A stretch of DNA of 64,000 nucleotides from positions 62,001-126,000 of the forward strand of contig JAKUDP010000016.1 of the NCBI GenBank assembly GCA_022570795.1. The letters run 5' to 3'. This DNA is from Sphaerulina vaccinii. Lineage: Eukaryota > Ascomycota > Dothideomycetes > Mycosphaerellales > Mycosphaerellaceae. Below the pieces are notes generated by a model that was given only the letters and a program-made list of their open reading frames with translations, made no database searches and was not told the origin of the DNA. Shown here in pieces: positions 50,993 through 61,050 of this stretch (position 1 is the first letter of the stretch; every line of letters starts with the position of its first letter). Both the position numbers and the translations under genes were made by a program.

Positions 50993-53281
50993 ATGTTGTA
51001 CAAGCTCTCTGTTCTGGCGCTCGTGGGCGCTACCTACGCTCTGCCAGGCGCACCAAGCTATGGTGATGAGACTCCTCCATCGTACCCGCAGCCTCCGACC
51101 TATGGTTCATCGACCTCCTCTTCGGCATCTGAATACAAGCCGTCCACGACCTCGACGACTCCAGCTCAGTATCCCACCACCACATCGACTACCGAAAAGG
51201 CACCAGAATATCCTACCAAGTATTCTTCTTCGTCTTCGTCTTCTTCGAGCTCGAAAGTCGAATACCCCCCACATTACGGCACATCTTCCTCTTCCACAAG
51301 CTCGAAGGTTGAATACCCGACTCATTACCCCAGCTCGAGCTCAAGCAGCTCAGTCTGGACTTCCTCGAGCGCGCCAGTTTATCCTCCACACTACCCTACC
51401 AGCTCCAGCAGCTCGGTCTGGACTAGCGAGAGCAAGAGTGTGCCGGTTTACGGCGGTCCTTCGAAGTACACCAGCTCGACTGAGGCACCCAAGTACTCTA
51501 CCACGACTTCCGCTGGAAAGTACCCATCGTCAACCTCGACTTGCCCAGCTCCTGGCTCTTACGATAGCCATGGACGCTACAGCTGCAACCCAGCTCACGC
51601 ATATCCAACTGGTCAGACTTGCAAGTTGATCGATGGCTGCTACTACTTGGAATACCCAAAGACTAGCTCTGAGGCTCCAAATTACCCTTCGTACACTACG
51701 AAGATCTATACTTCGTACACCACATATTGCCCACAGCCAACAACTTTCACGCACGGCCCAAGCACGTACACAGTCACGAAAGCCACGACTTTGACGCTGC
51801 CGCCGATCACTGTCACGGAATCGAAGCCTCCGGTTTACCACCACCCAACTGGCAGCGTGACAAGCAAGACTTCCTCCAAGTCAGTTGAGACTCCAAAGAC
51901 ATACCCGCCAACCGACAAGACTACTGTTGTGAAGACTCTCACCTCGACTGCCACGATCTACAAGCCAACTAGCGCTCCTGTCTATTCCACCTCTGGAACG
52001 ACATACTACAGCACTTCGATCGTGCCTTCGTATAGCGTCAAGACCTGGACTACCACGGAGACTGTTCAGAAACCAACGACTACAGCTCAGAAGCCAACTA
52101 CTTACCCAGCTGTGCCACCTCCAGCGCCAAGCTGCCCAGTATGCCCGGTCTACTCGTGTGCACCACCAGTGACTGTCACTACTACGATCTACGCTAGCAT
52201 GCAGCCAAAGCCAAGCACATACGCCCCGGTGCCATCTGTTTCCTCGTCTGTGGAGACACACCCAGCTCCAGCTCCATCGTCCTACATTCAGCCAAAGCCT
52301 TCAACTTCCGTTGAGACTCATCCAGCTCCAGCTCCGTCGACTTACGTCCAGCCAAAGCCATCGACCTATGTTGAGACTCACCCGGCACCAGCTCCATCGA
52401 CCTACGTTCAGCCAAAGCCTTCGACCTCTGTCGAGACACACCCTGCTCCTACAACTACATCGACATACGTAATCAAGACGACTGTCAAGACAACCGAAAC
52501 GAAGGCCACAGTCACAAAGTCGATTCCAGCTCCTCCTTACCCCACTGGCAGCTCCTCGTCGATCAAGAGCTACCCAACGGCTCCATACTATCCTCCACAC
52601 AGCAGCTCCTCGTCGATCAAGTCTTACCCAACCGCGCCGATCTACACACACTCTAGCAGCAGCAGCACTTGGGTCCAGCCACCAGTTTACACGCACCCAA
52701 CAAGCACTAGCACTTGGGTTCAGCCCCCAGTCTACACACACCCAACAAGCACTAGCACTTGGGTACAGCCGCCAGTCTACAAGACGACTTCGACCGAGAC
52801 TGTTCCTGTTTACAAGACCACCAGCACTTGGGTTCAGCCACCAGTTTACACGAAGCCCAGCTCGTCTGAGAGTGCACCAGTCTATCCACACCCGACTAGC
52901 ACCAGCACCTGGGTTCAGCCTCCAGTCTACAAGACCACCTCGACTGAAAGCGTTCCAGTCTACAAGACTACCAGCACTTGGGTCCAGCCTCCTGTCTACA
53001 CCAAGCCAAGCTCAACCGAGAGCGCCCCAGTCTACAAGACCACCTCAACCGAGAGCGCCCCAGTCTACAAGACCACCTCAACCGAGAGCGCCCCAGTCTA
53101 CAAGACTACCTCGACTGAGGCTCCTCCAGCTTACAAGCCATCTTCGTCCGCTCCTGTCTATGAGAGTTCGAGCACCCCAGCTGCATACCCAAGCCCAAGC
53201 AGCACCTACGTGGCTCCTCCAGCCTACGGACCAAGCTCGAGCTCGACTCCAGCTTCGTACCCAAGCCCAACTGGATACTAG
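50993..53281 (+). CDS. Secreted Ser/Thr/Pro-rich repeat protein, probably cell-wall associated
   Basis: 762 aa. A signal peptide is clear: MLYKLSVLALVGATYA, cleaved before LPGAP. The mature protein is dominated by Ser, Thr, Pro and Tyr and should be heavily O-glycosylated. A six-cysteine patch lies near residues 190-220 (CPAPGSYDSHGRYSCNPAHA, CKLIDGCYY). Tandem peptides include about four copies of ETHPAPAPSTYVQPKPS, six of STWVQPPVY with variable linkers, and four of KTTSTESAPVY. No C-terminal hydrophobic tail, so no GPI anchor is predicted. At DNA level 52230-52450 and 52660-53120 are minisatellites that could vary in copy number. Codon use keeps third-position C. Function unknown; adhesin or wall structural protein is the best guess. 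Confidence 0.85.
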   Translation: MLYKLSVLALVGATYALPGAPSYGDETPPSYPQPPTYGSSTSSSASEYKPSTTSTTPAQYPTTTSTTEKAPEYPTKYSSSSSSSSSSKVEYPPHYGTSSSSTSSKVEYPTHYPSSSSSSSVWTSSSAPVYPPHYPTSSSSSVWTSESKSVPVYGGPSKYTSSTEAPKYSTTTSAGKYPSSTSTCPAPGSYDSHGRYSCNPAHAYPTGQTCKLIDGCYYLEYPKTSSEAPNYPSYTTKIYTSYTTYCPQPTTFTHGPSTYTVTKATTLTLPPITVTESKPPVYHHPTGSVTSKTSSKSVETPKTYPPTDKTTVVKTLTSTATIYKPTSAPVYSTSGTTYYSTSIVPSYSVKTWTTTETVQKPTTTAQKPTTYPAVPPPAPSCPVCPVYSCAPPVTVTTTIYASMQPKPSTYAPVPSVSSSVETHPAPAPSSYIQPKPSTSVETHPAPAPSTYVQPKPSTYVETHPAPAPSTYVQPKPSTSVETHPAPTTTSTYVIKTTVKTTETKATVTKSIPAPPYPTGSSSSIKSYPTAPYYPPHSSSSSIKSYPTAPIYTHSSSSSTWVQPPVYTHPTSTSTWVQPPVYTHPTSTSTWVQPPVYKTTSTETVPVYKTTSTWVQPPVYTKPSSSESAPVYPHPTSTSTWVQPPVYKTTSTESVPVYKTTSTWVQPPVYTKPSSTESAPVYKTTSTESAPVYKTTSTESAPVYKTTSTEAPPAYKPSSSAPVYESSSTPAAYPSPSSTYVAPPAYGPSSSSTPASYPSPTGY

Positions 53282-54035
53282 GCTTGGCTTCTTAAGTCCT
53301 TTTAATACTTAATGCATGTTTGTTTCATTCACGAATTGTTGTACATAGTACTCAGTTGAGTGCAGACTATCCTTCACATTGAGCGAGTGACGTTTACGAA
53401 ACCAAAATACACCTCCATCAGAGGCGCATGAGCGCAGAGACGCATGACCAGATAGATGATCATCAGGATCCACAGACAGGAATAATGAACAATCAATCAA
53501 GACACAACTCCTGCTCCCGACATTGCCAGACAGACGTTCAAAAGACCAACAATGTACTAACACTTGCTAGCCTCATCTGAAAGCCGCCGTCCAAATACGA
53601 AGACAGAGGAGCGAACTCATCAAATCGATGAAGACTCTGGATCCTGATAATTTCTACTATATAAGGCCTCAAATTTCTCAGAACTGACACTCAACCCACA
53701 AGACACCGCCGCGCCCCGGCCGCGCCACCACCACCAAGCCCCGCCTCAAAAGTCCTCCCCGAGGTAAGCACTTCTGCCTACCGATCAGCGATGATCACTG
53801 ACGCACTCTTAGCAGTTCATCGACGAATCATCAGCAATCAGACTCATCAGCAACCACTGGCCAAGGCTACGAAGCCATACTGAAAGGTCTTCATCACTAA
53901 GACTAGAGCATTGCTCCATCAAGCAGAGAGGACTTGATAGTGAAGGACGTTGGAGTCGGCCATCATTCAGTGAGGGCGACACCTACGCGCAGTCGACGCC
54001 GGAGCATTACGCACCTCATCACGAATAGAAGCACC
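53282..54035. promoter_or_regulatory. Upstream region of paralogue 1 with promoter module copy 1
   Basis: A module at about 53633-53750 contains TGGATCCTGATAATTTCTAC, then CTATATAAGGCC (TATA box about 53657-53668), then AATTTCTC and a CCGCGCC/CACCACCACCA leader. The same module recurs twice upstream of paralogue 2. The region before it, including the 3' UTR of the secreted protein gene, holds nothing recognised. Confidence 0.6.
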
Positions 54036-54731
54036 ATGGCTATTCCAGACAAGGATCTCGTTGATCTTCTGCGTGCTCTCGAGGAACAAGATCCCGCTGC
54101 TTTCGACATGTATTGCGGTAAGTTTCGTGTCAGTATGATAGACCACCAGCCCTTGCTCTGCATCGGAAGTCTGCAAGAGAACGAGTCCGAGCACATCGAG
54201 CCAGGCGAGCAGGATGATGCAGGCAGGCAGCTGGTCTGCATCTACTTCGAGGAGGATGACGATGGCTCGAAGGAACTTCGGAGTGTTGTGTATGGAGATT
54301 ACACGGAGTCTCCTATCAACATTAAGGAGCAGTACATCGACTTCACTCCCAAGTGGATCAAGCCAGGACACTTCTTCAACCTAGAGGCTAGGAGATGTGG
54401 TGCTCTGAGGACCAAGCTCGATGCACTTGTTCTGCACACCGGAAATTATGAAACGGGTGCCGAGAAGATTCATTTGAACCTCATCTTCATGCTTTATGAG
54501 CATGTCATCAGGGCTCAGCAAGCTCAGTGGGAGAAGGATGCGCTCTGGGCCAACGAGCGTATGTCTCTGAATGAAGCATACGATGCTATGCAAATTGCGC
54601 GGAACGACAAGTCCGTTCTTGCTACCGCTCGCTATAGGCGCGCTTGCAGGGTGGTGACGCAAGCTGGCGCTTCTGCTTGCTTCAAGAAGGCTGTCAAGAA
54701 GGCCACTGACGCGAACTTCAGACGAACATGA
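54036..54731 (+). CDS. Unknown protein, paralogue 1 of a tandem pair
   Basis: 231 aa from ATG 54036 (MAIPDKDLVDLLRALEEQD). No known domain. It shares with the gene at 56147-56869, in order: RxLEEQDPAAFDMYCGKF, LLCIGSLQENES, DDAGRQLV, the spaced FTPKWIKPG, IHLNLIFMLYEHV, RMSLNEAYDAMQIARNDKS and YRRACRVVTQAGASACF. It is soluble, without signal peptide or membrane segment; the C-terminal third is helical. The open frame extends 34 codons upstream, but that part is not shared with the paralogue. A TATA box lies about 370 bp upstream, leaving room for a long leader or an unseen intron. Confidence 0.7.
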   Translation: MAIPDKDLVDLLRALEEQDPAAFDMYCGKFRVSMIDHQPLLCIGSLQENESEHIEPGEQDDAGRQLVCIYFEEDDDGSKELRSVVYGDYTESPINIKEQYIDFTPKWIKPGHFFNLEARRCGALRTKLDALVLHTGNYETGAEKIHLNLIFMLYEHVIRAQQAQWEKDALWANERMSLNEAYDAMQIARNDKSVLATARYRRACRVVTQAGASACFKKAVKKATDANFRRT

Positions 54732-56146
54732 GTGGAAGACTTCCAGACCGAGGGTGAACATCTTCTGTCATCCAACAGGTTCTGCGACACTCTAGTACAG
54801 GGCAGGCATTCAGCTTCGAGTCGGATGCAGTTGATTTAGCTCCTAGTGGCACTTAAAGGGTGAACTAGCATATCATGGGTAGAGCACGGGAGCCACCAAC
54901 ATGTTGAGCATCTCGAGGAAAGCCTCCTCGGGCCGTCTGGTACACATTCGACCGGATCGAGTAACCACAAGGCTGCATCAACACTGTAACAATACATGCC
55001 AATCCTGGCTATCTCATGCCCGTGAACTTTCCCTCAAGCTCGATATATCGTTTTCTGTACAGCAACACCATGGCGGTGGTATACCTCGAGCGTTGCTGCC
55101 CTTTGCTGTAGAACTGGTGCTCTTCTCTGTGACATGAGTGGAGGAGCCACACACGGCAATGATGAATTCCTTCCTCGCACTCCCGCCATGATCTCCTTTC
55201 GACCACCTCGAACAGACGCTGACATCGAGTAGTCTTGTCCAGGAACCGCTTCTTTCCAGCCTATTCAACACCACTGGCCAGGCCAGATGTAGAGACGGCT
55301 TACAACAGTACGCATGAGTGCAACTGAACCTGAGAACTTCTGGACCCTGCTAAATACCACTATATAAGTTCTCAATTCTTGCGGGACTCACACTGAAACA
55401 ACAACCACGACCACCACGCCAGCCGGCACCACCACGCCTGGCCCCTCTCCCACCATCACCACCAGTCATCGAACTCAAAACAATCAGCTCGAAATCAAAA
55501 CGATCAGCTTGGATCCAGATCGATCAGCTCGGAATTCAAACAATCAACTTCGTCCCAATCGAAGCTTTGAAACTCAAGCCCTTGATTTTCACCTCAAGCC
55601 ACCAAGCACGCAGAATTTGAGATAGTATCGAACAACTGACTGAGACCTCCTGGACCCTGAATAGTACTGCTATACCACTATATAAGGCCTTAATTTCTCG
55701 CAAAGCTGGCCGACAACCACAAGACAAAGATTTCCGGCCGCCGCGCCGCCACCACCACGCCTGGCTCTCCGCCCTCCTACCACCAGCAAGCACAAGTCCC
55801 GCCACTTAGGCGATCAAAAGCTTCGATACGGTAGCAGCAGATTCAATCTGGTCCCAGCAGAATCACATCGTTGGCAACGATCCACAAACCTCACGGAAAG
55901 AGTATCCCGACCTTAGGTGATCGACGATAGCCTCGACAATCCGTCAACGGCATATACAATCCGGCGACGACGATCCAGAAGCCAGAGGAAAAGATCCTTC
56001 CGACTCCCAGGTGATCGAACGCTCCCAGCAGACTCAAGCCGTCAACAACGATCCACAAGTCAGACGAACACGATCTCGGCCAACGCGAAGCCTGAGCGAC
56101 TCCATCGATTGCAAAGTGCTACCGGATCACCAACTCCTCCAGTACG
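54732..56146. promoter_or_regulatory. Region between paralogues with promoter module copies 2 and 3
   Basis: Copy 2 (about 55335-55445): TTCTGGACCCTGCTAAATAC, CACTATATAAGTTCTCAATT, CACCACGCC. Copy 3 (about 55646-55765): TCCTGGACCCTGAATAGTAC, ACTATATAAGGCCTTAATTT, CCACCACCACGCCTGG. Between them, 55475-55550 holds about four iterations of an ACAATCAGCTCGGA-like ~25 bp motif, and ACTCAAAACAATCAGC resembles the RNA-family 3' block of cluster C. Copy 2 has no gene of its own. Nothing else recognised. Confidence 0.6.
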
Positions 56147-56869
56147 ATGCCGTTGCGACCGCCGCGGGGCTGGGCGGCTCTGAATCCATCGATTCCACTA
56201 CTGGAACTGCTGCGCATTCGAGAGCAGCGAGACCCGACCGCTTTCGATGTATATTGCGGCGGTGTGCTTCCGGTCTGGCAGGAGAAAGATCGCCCGTTCC
56301 TCGTGTGCATTGGAAGCCTTCGAGAGAACAAGTCCAGTGCGGAGGTCATCGATCAACGTTTCACGAACGATGCAGGGAAGCAGTTAGTCTGGGCCCACCC
56401 TGTAGATGATGAGGAGACCGGTAGGAAGCATTTGCGAACTGTTGTGATCGAATATGGATGGGATGGTTATCGGAAGGACGAGATCTACCCCTTAGCGGAA
56501 GCCGACGACTACATGGTTCACGGTCCTAAGTGGATCAAGGACATTTGCTACAGCTCTGTGATGGACAGACCCGAGACGCCAGCAACGAAGAAGTACGTAG
56601 AGACTATCCGACTTGATCTTACTGTCATGCTTTACGAGCATCTCGAAAACGCTACCAAAGCCGAGAAGAAGCGTGCCTTCTGGGCTAGGACTCGCATCAC
56701 TTTGAGTGAGGCATACGACACCATCATGACCGCTCGCCACGACGAGTCTATTCGCGGCACCGATCGTTTCAAGCGGGCTCTCAAGATGGCACAGCAAGCT
56801 GGCGCTGCTCCGGTGCTTATGCGTTGGTTTCAAAAGGAAATCGACGAGGCTGCTTCGGTCCAAGGTTGA
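56147..56869 (+). CDS. Unknown protein, paralogue 2 of the tandem pair
   Basis: 240 aa from ATG 56147. Clearly related to the gene at 54036-54731 over most of its length: RIREQRDPTAFDVYCGG, FLVCIGSLRENKSS, NDAGKQLVW, VHGPKWIKDI, IRLDLTVMLYEHLENA, RITLSEAYDTIMTARHDES and FKRALKMAQQAGAAPVLMRW. The N-terminal 25 residues differ. The conserved YCGG, GSLxENxS and KWIK patches are the likely core of an undescribed family. A long leader separates the gene from TATA copy 3 (about 55677). No function can be proposed. Confidence 0.72.
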   Translation: MPLRPPRGWAALNPSIPLLELLRIREQRDPTAFDVYCGGVLPVWQEKDRPFLVCIGSLRENKSSAEVIDQRFTNDAGKQLVWAHPVDDEETGRKHLRTVVIEYGWDGYRKDEIYPLAEADDYMVHGPKWIKDICYSSVMDRPETPATKKYVETIRLDLTVMLYEHLENATKAEKKRAFWARTRITLSEAYDTIMTARHDESIRGTDRFKRALKMAQQAGAAPVLMRWFQKEIDEAASVQG

Positions 56870-57821
56870 GTGGTTACCTCCTACCACAGGGATGGAGTTC
56901 CCCTTGCATGATTTAGCAGCAGATTAGATTCGGAGAGAGCGATTTGAAATTGGAGGACATGATCATGCTTCAGGAAGCATCGACAAAAGCGTTTGGGCGT
57001 TTTGACTTACACACGATCCGAATGGATTGAATCTGCCTTCACTAGGGAGGAGACGAGCACCCACTTGGTTGCATCAATACTGTATCATAACCACATATAT
57101 TGATCCATAAAGGACATCTGCTTACCACTCAAAGATCCCATGCTTTCCATTTCGATGCGTCTTCATCACTCTAGCATCGATGCGTCCTATACACTGCTAC
57201 ACCGCAAGTATATATCATGCTTTCCATTCTAATATGTTGTCATCGTTCTAGCATCGATGCATCGCAAGAATCGATACGTCTCAAACACCTCTACAACGCA
57301 AGCATCGCCTCACTTCTCTACAGAACGATTGCCCTTGCCTAGCAGCGATCTAGAAACGGTGCATCAGTATGGGAATTGAGGTCCTGCCTGGTGTCAAGAT
57401 CACAGCAACGCATCTCTCCCTGTCTAGTCTCGCATCTCATTGCTTCTGCTAACAAACCTTCTCGCATAAGGTAGCTGCATCCTCCCGCAGCTTCGTAGTA
57501 CCAACAGCGGCACAGCGTAAGCTACATGTATGTCGATGATAAGATCCAGGCCTTCGCAAGGTATCTTGGTAAAAGGAAGCCGAAGCTTACTGATTACTGA
57601 CAGGCATTTCATTATTATTCGTCTACTCATCAGCCACCAACAAACGCCTTTTGTCTCGGTTCCTGTCTCTACCGATGCTTTTCGCTTCTCTGTCGATATC
57701 GTGCCGTTTTCCATCGCATCCTGTACGCCGATGCATAGCGAGTGGGTATCGTGAACAACACAATGCCGGTCCCAAATCAATCCCAAGCAAGAATATATAC
57801 AGATCATCAAAGTAGATGTGC
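56870..57821. other. Intergenic region with an imperfect ~79 bp direct repeat
   Basis: At 57139-57285 CATGCTTTCCATT..TCTAGCATCGATGC occurs twice, about 79 bp apart. The rest lacks a recognisable gene. Confidence 0.4.
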
Positions 57822-58580
57822 TCATGAACCATAAACATAGTACTCCGCCGCGTAAGGCACCTGCATGGCTGGCGTCGAGCTATCACAGCTACTCGGTGCA
57901 ACACCACCTGCAGTCTCAACACGATAGACACTCTTCAGTCCATCTGTCGTCCTGCCGCAGCCGTTGTCAACCAAGTACAACCAATCCACGGTGCCAAGGC
58001 CATTGGAGCCCTTGTACGCTTTGCTGGGAGCTTTCGCGTTCCCGCCCTTCTTTCCTGAGAAGAAGTCTCCATGACCCCAGACATTGAAGTTAGGCAATTG
58101 AGATCCGGAGATTTGGTCAAAGAAGTGCTCTCCCATCCTGTTCAGCGCGCCGCCGACGTTGGTTGTGCTGAGTGTATGGCAGGCTGAGCAATAGCCATTG
58201 GCTTCTGTAGGAGAGCACTTTGTCATCGTGAGGCAGTTTTCGAAGGACTTGAGTGCTGCGACTGTGTATGTATCTTGACTGTTCGAAGTCACGAAAGATG
58301 TGATATCTGAGAGGTCGGCTATGGCGCCTGCTTGGACCGTAGACTGGACCCAAGTTGAAGAAGCAGATGAGCAGGTGTAGTTCTGGAAACCAAGACCTAG
58401 TAGGATGTATTTTGGCGATCCTGAGGGCGTGGGCAGGGTTCCTTGTGAGGAGAGTTCCTTCAGTGGCAAGGCAGCAGGCGTTGTTACTGTCTTGATGGGC
58501 CACCATGGAAAGGTTGGACGGGCATCTGAGAAGGTGGCCAGAGTAGCCAGAGCCAGGAGAGTGTTGTGTATGGGCGCCAT
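57822..58580 (-). CDS. Secreted DUF3455-family protein
   Basis: 252 aa. Signal peptide MAPIHNTLLALATLATFSDA, cut near ARP. The DUF3455 pattern is recognisable: PKYILLGLGFQNYTCSS near the N-terminus and, near the C-terminus, GTVDWLYLVDNGCG then VYRVETAGG, and AEYYVYGS at the end. Cysteines occur in pairs (CLTMTKC, CSACHT), suggesting disulfides. The family is widespread in fungi and bacteria and secreted, with no established activity. The next in-frame codon upstream is TTG, so ATG at 58580 is the start. Intronless. Confidence 0.82.
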   Translation of the reverse strand: MAPIHNTLLALATLATFSDARPTFPWWPIKTVTTPAALPLKELSSQGTLPTPSGSPKYILLGLGFQNYTCSSASSTWVQSTVQAGAIADLSDITSFVTSNSQDTYTVAALKSFENCLTMTKCSPTEANGYCSACHTLSTTNVGGALNRMGEHFFDQISGSQLPNFNVWGHGDFFSGKKGGNAKAPSKAYKGSNGLGTVDWLYLVDNGCGRTTDGLKSVYRVETAGGVAPSSCDSSTPAMQVPYAAEYYVYGS

Positions 58581-60517
58581 ACTTGTCAATGGTATGAAGT
58601 CCTGCGAAAGTTGGAGGCGGCAATTGGTCCTCTTATCGATTATGCTTCTTCTGTTGGTTTCTCGAATTGGCAGGTACTAATCGAGTAATGAATGCTGGGA
58701 TGCCTTGTCAACTGGTTGGAGGGGACTTCAATCTATATACTCAACCCGCCCAGCGTCTCTGCTTGAACAACGCGTACCCACAATTGCTAGTGTAGTCCTA
58801 CAATATAGAGTGGCTGCTCGGCTCTGCTGTGCCGCAACGGGATTGGACTCCAACAGGACGTGCAGAAATAGAAGTCGAAATCGCGCCTAGAAGGCATGCG
58901 GAGATCTGCACAGTGCAGACGCCACGATTCCACCGGTCGCGAGGTCAGAAGCCTAATCTTCCGTGGCACATGGCTGCCGCATCTTAGGCGAGTCGTTGGC
59001 TCTCAGTCTCTGGTTTGAGATCCGGTAGCGAACAGATCTGGTTGACGACATCTTGTGAGCTTGGAGTGATGACAGGCTGAGAATAACCACCAAGTCTGAC
59101 AGGCTCGGCCGGCTCTCTTGAGCCTCAACAACGCCTCCCAACTGGCGGGGACATTATGAAGGACTCTGAAGGAAGTGGGCATTCCAAGCTCTCTTGCCGC
59201 CGTGCATATATCCCGAAGCAGCCTCCACGCGGCCATGGTGGGTCTTGGTGGGCTTCCAATATGCAGCAGTAGTCGAGATGAAGGAGGACCTCCCACGGCG
59301 GCTCCAGCCATCTTGTTTGTCGCCTTCGAAGATGGCATTGGAGTGCTTCGAAGGCGAAGTCGATTCGAAAGTCCGCTTCTAAGGCCACCAAGATGATGAG
59401 AGGTCAGCATAGCCAAGCACCACATGCCAAATGCCATGTGTTTGACTGTCAGAAACTGTCGTGCAACGTCGAATTCGAGATTGGAAGTCGGGAGGATTGG
59501 CGCCTGCAGATCATTTTGCTCCATTTCTCCCGCGCCATCTCTTCTTCCATTCGCTACACACGCGAAATAATTACAACTAATATAGATTCTAATGCCAGCT
59601 AATTTTAGAGCTGGACATCTTGTTTCTTGTTTTCGAGCAACTTTGGACTTCGGACTTGTCTACCAGGCGCGAAAAGGACAACATATCGCCACCGAGGCCA
59701 CGACTCTGACCTCCCGCTGCACCTCGCGGCTAGCGAAGGATCAAGATGCCTCCAAGCTATAGCTCCCTGCAGCACGCCAGCAGGAGCTCTCTGCTGTAGT
59801 CTGGCGGCACAGCAAACACAGTTGCTCAGGATGCAACGACTTCGACGAGAGTGGCAGGTACTGGGCTGCTCAAAGTCGCTGGCAACACTCTCTGTCGTGG
59901 CATTGGTCTGACTGAGCGCGATTTACAACACGATCTTTCGCCGGACGTGTACTGTCAAGATCCACATTCTTCATTTCCGCCCAGAAGTAGGATGTTGGAC
60001 TCGGCGAGATGAACAAGTCCATGGCACGTTCTCATGCGGCGCGTACAGCTATAGCTGTAACGTTGTTGGTGGTCAGGCCGTACTCCGAGGAGCGGCACAG
60101 TATGTCAAGATATTCCTTTGAAGAATCCAAGAAGTCGTGAGCAATACGCCAATAGAGCGTAACGCGCTTTCAATGTGGCAATCTGGTATGCATACGCAAT
60201 GTGTTACAAGAATCTGAAGGACCACTCGTTTCCTAGAACCCCATACGTTCATCATAGGCGCCCTCACGTGTCCGGGAAAGCTATTACGTTCGAGCAAAAG
60301 ATCGGCGCTAAAGGATTCGATGTCGCTGCACTATGGAGGCACAGCAATAGCTTGACGTGAAGCTCGTGCCAACATGAGGGAAATGATGGCGACAGCGTAA
60401 GGATCGACGCTATCCTTTGTGTTGGCGGCGTTGACACCATGATGGCAACCGAACTTGATCGCGCCGGGTGCACTACCACTCCGCCAGGCTGATGACATGC
60501 GAGAACGCGAGCGAATG
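58581..60517. other. 1.9 kb without a recognised gene
   Basis: A minus-strand open frame at 59003-59524 (173 codons) lacks domains and is crossed by open frames in other phases, so it is not called. GGACTTCAATCTATATACTC near 58720-58740 could be a TATA-like element for the DUF3455 gene's neighbour. Otherwise nothing seen. Confidence 0.35.
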
Positions 60518-60670
60518 GCAAAACAATCGCCGTGGCGAGTACGCAGGACCGCTCAACAACAGCCTTTCAAGCCAAAGACTTCGAAGGGTCGACCTAAGGC
60601 TGTTCTGATCAAGGGTTAGCTACCCCAACGACTTACTGACTGTATCACTAGACCATGGACGACTGTTGAA
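60518..60670 (-). ncRNA. RNA family unit F1 (solitary copy)
   Basis: 3' block GCAAAACAATCGC 60518-60530; leader complement TCACTAGACCATGGACGAC; core CAACGACTTACTGACTG; a 7 bp stem AACAGCC 60558-60564 with GGCTGTT 60598-60604. It stands alone, 13 kb from cluster E, and is most similar to E4-E6 in its leader and CGTT/AACG stem-loop. Confidence 0.6.
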
Positions 60671-60689
60671 GGAGTCGTGATCCGAGAAG

Positions 60690-61050
60690 TATGTGTACCC
60701 TCATTCTCCTAGTGTTGGTCAATATTCGAGCTGACACGGCTGCTATCGTAGAGTCGAGCGACTTCACGGACCAATTTCCAAACTGGAAGTACCCTCTCTA
60801 CGCACTCGACGCCGACCACGCTGCGATCGCATGGAGTCAGGAATGACCCACTTATACTACCAAGGTACTCAGGAAGACTATTCTGCCAGAGAGCAATAGC
60901 CTTCAGGGCGACACATAATAGCTGGTTCTCTTCGTAAATTCACTTACTTCTCAACAGTGCCTTGCACCTGCAGTAACAAGACCGTAGACAGCATCGACAC
61001 ACACAAGTCTGAAGTGACAATAAAGTAGACAACTCCACCACTCTGTTGCG
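60690..61050. other. Upstream region of the F-box-like gene
   Basis: About 360 bp, nothing recognised; assumed to contain the promoter. Confidence 0.3.

Noticed and set aside
59003..59524. Minus-strand open frame of 173 codons
   Set aside because: No recognisable family and several equally long overlapping frames; likely chance.
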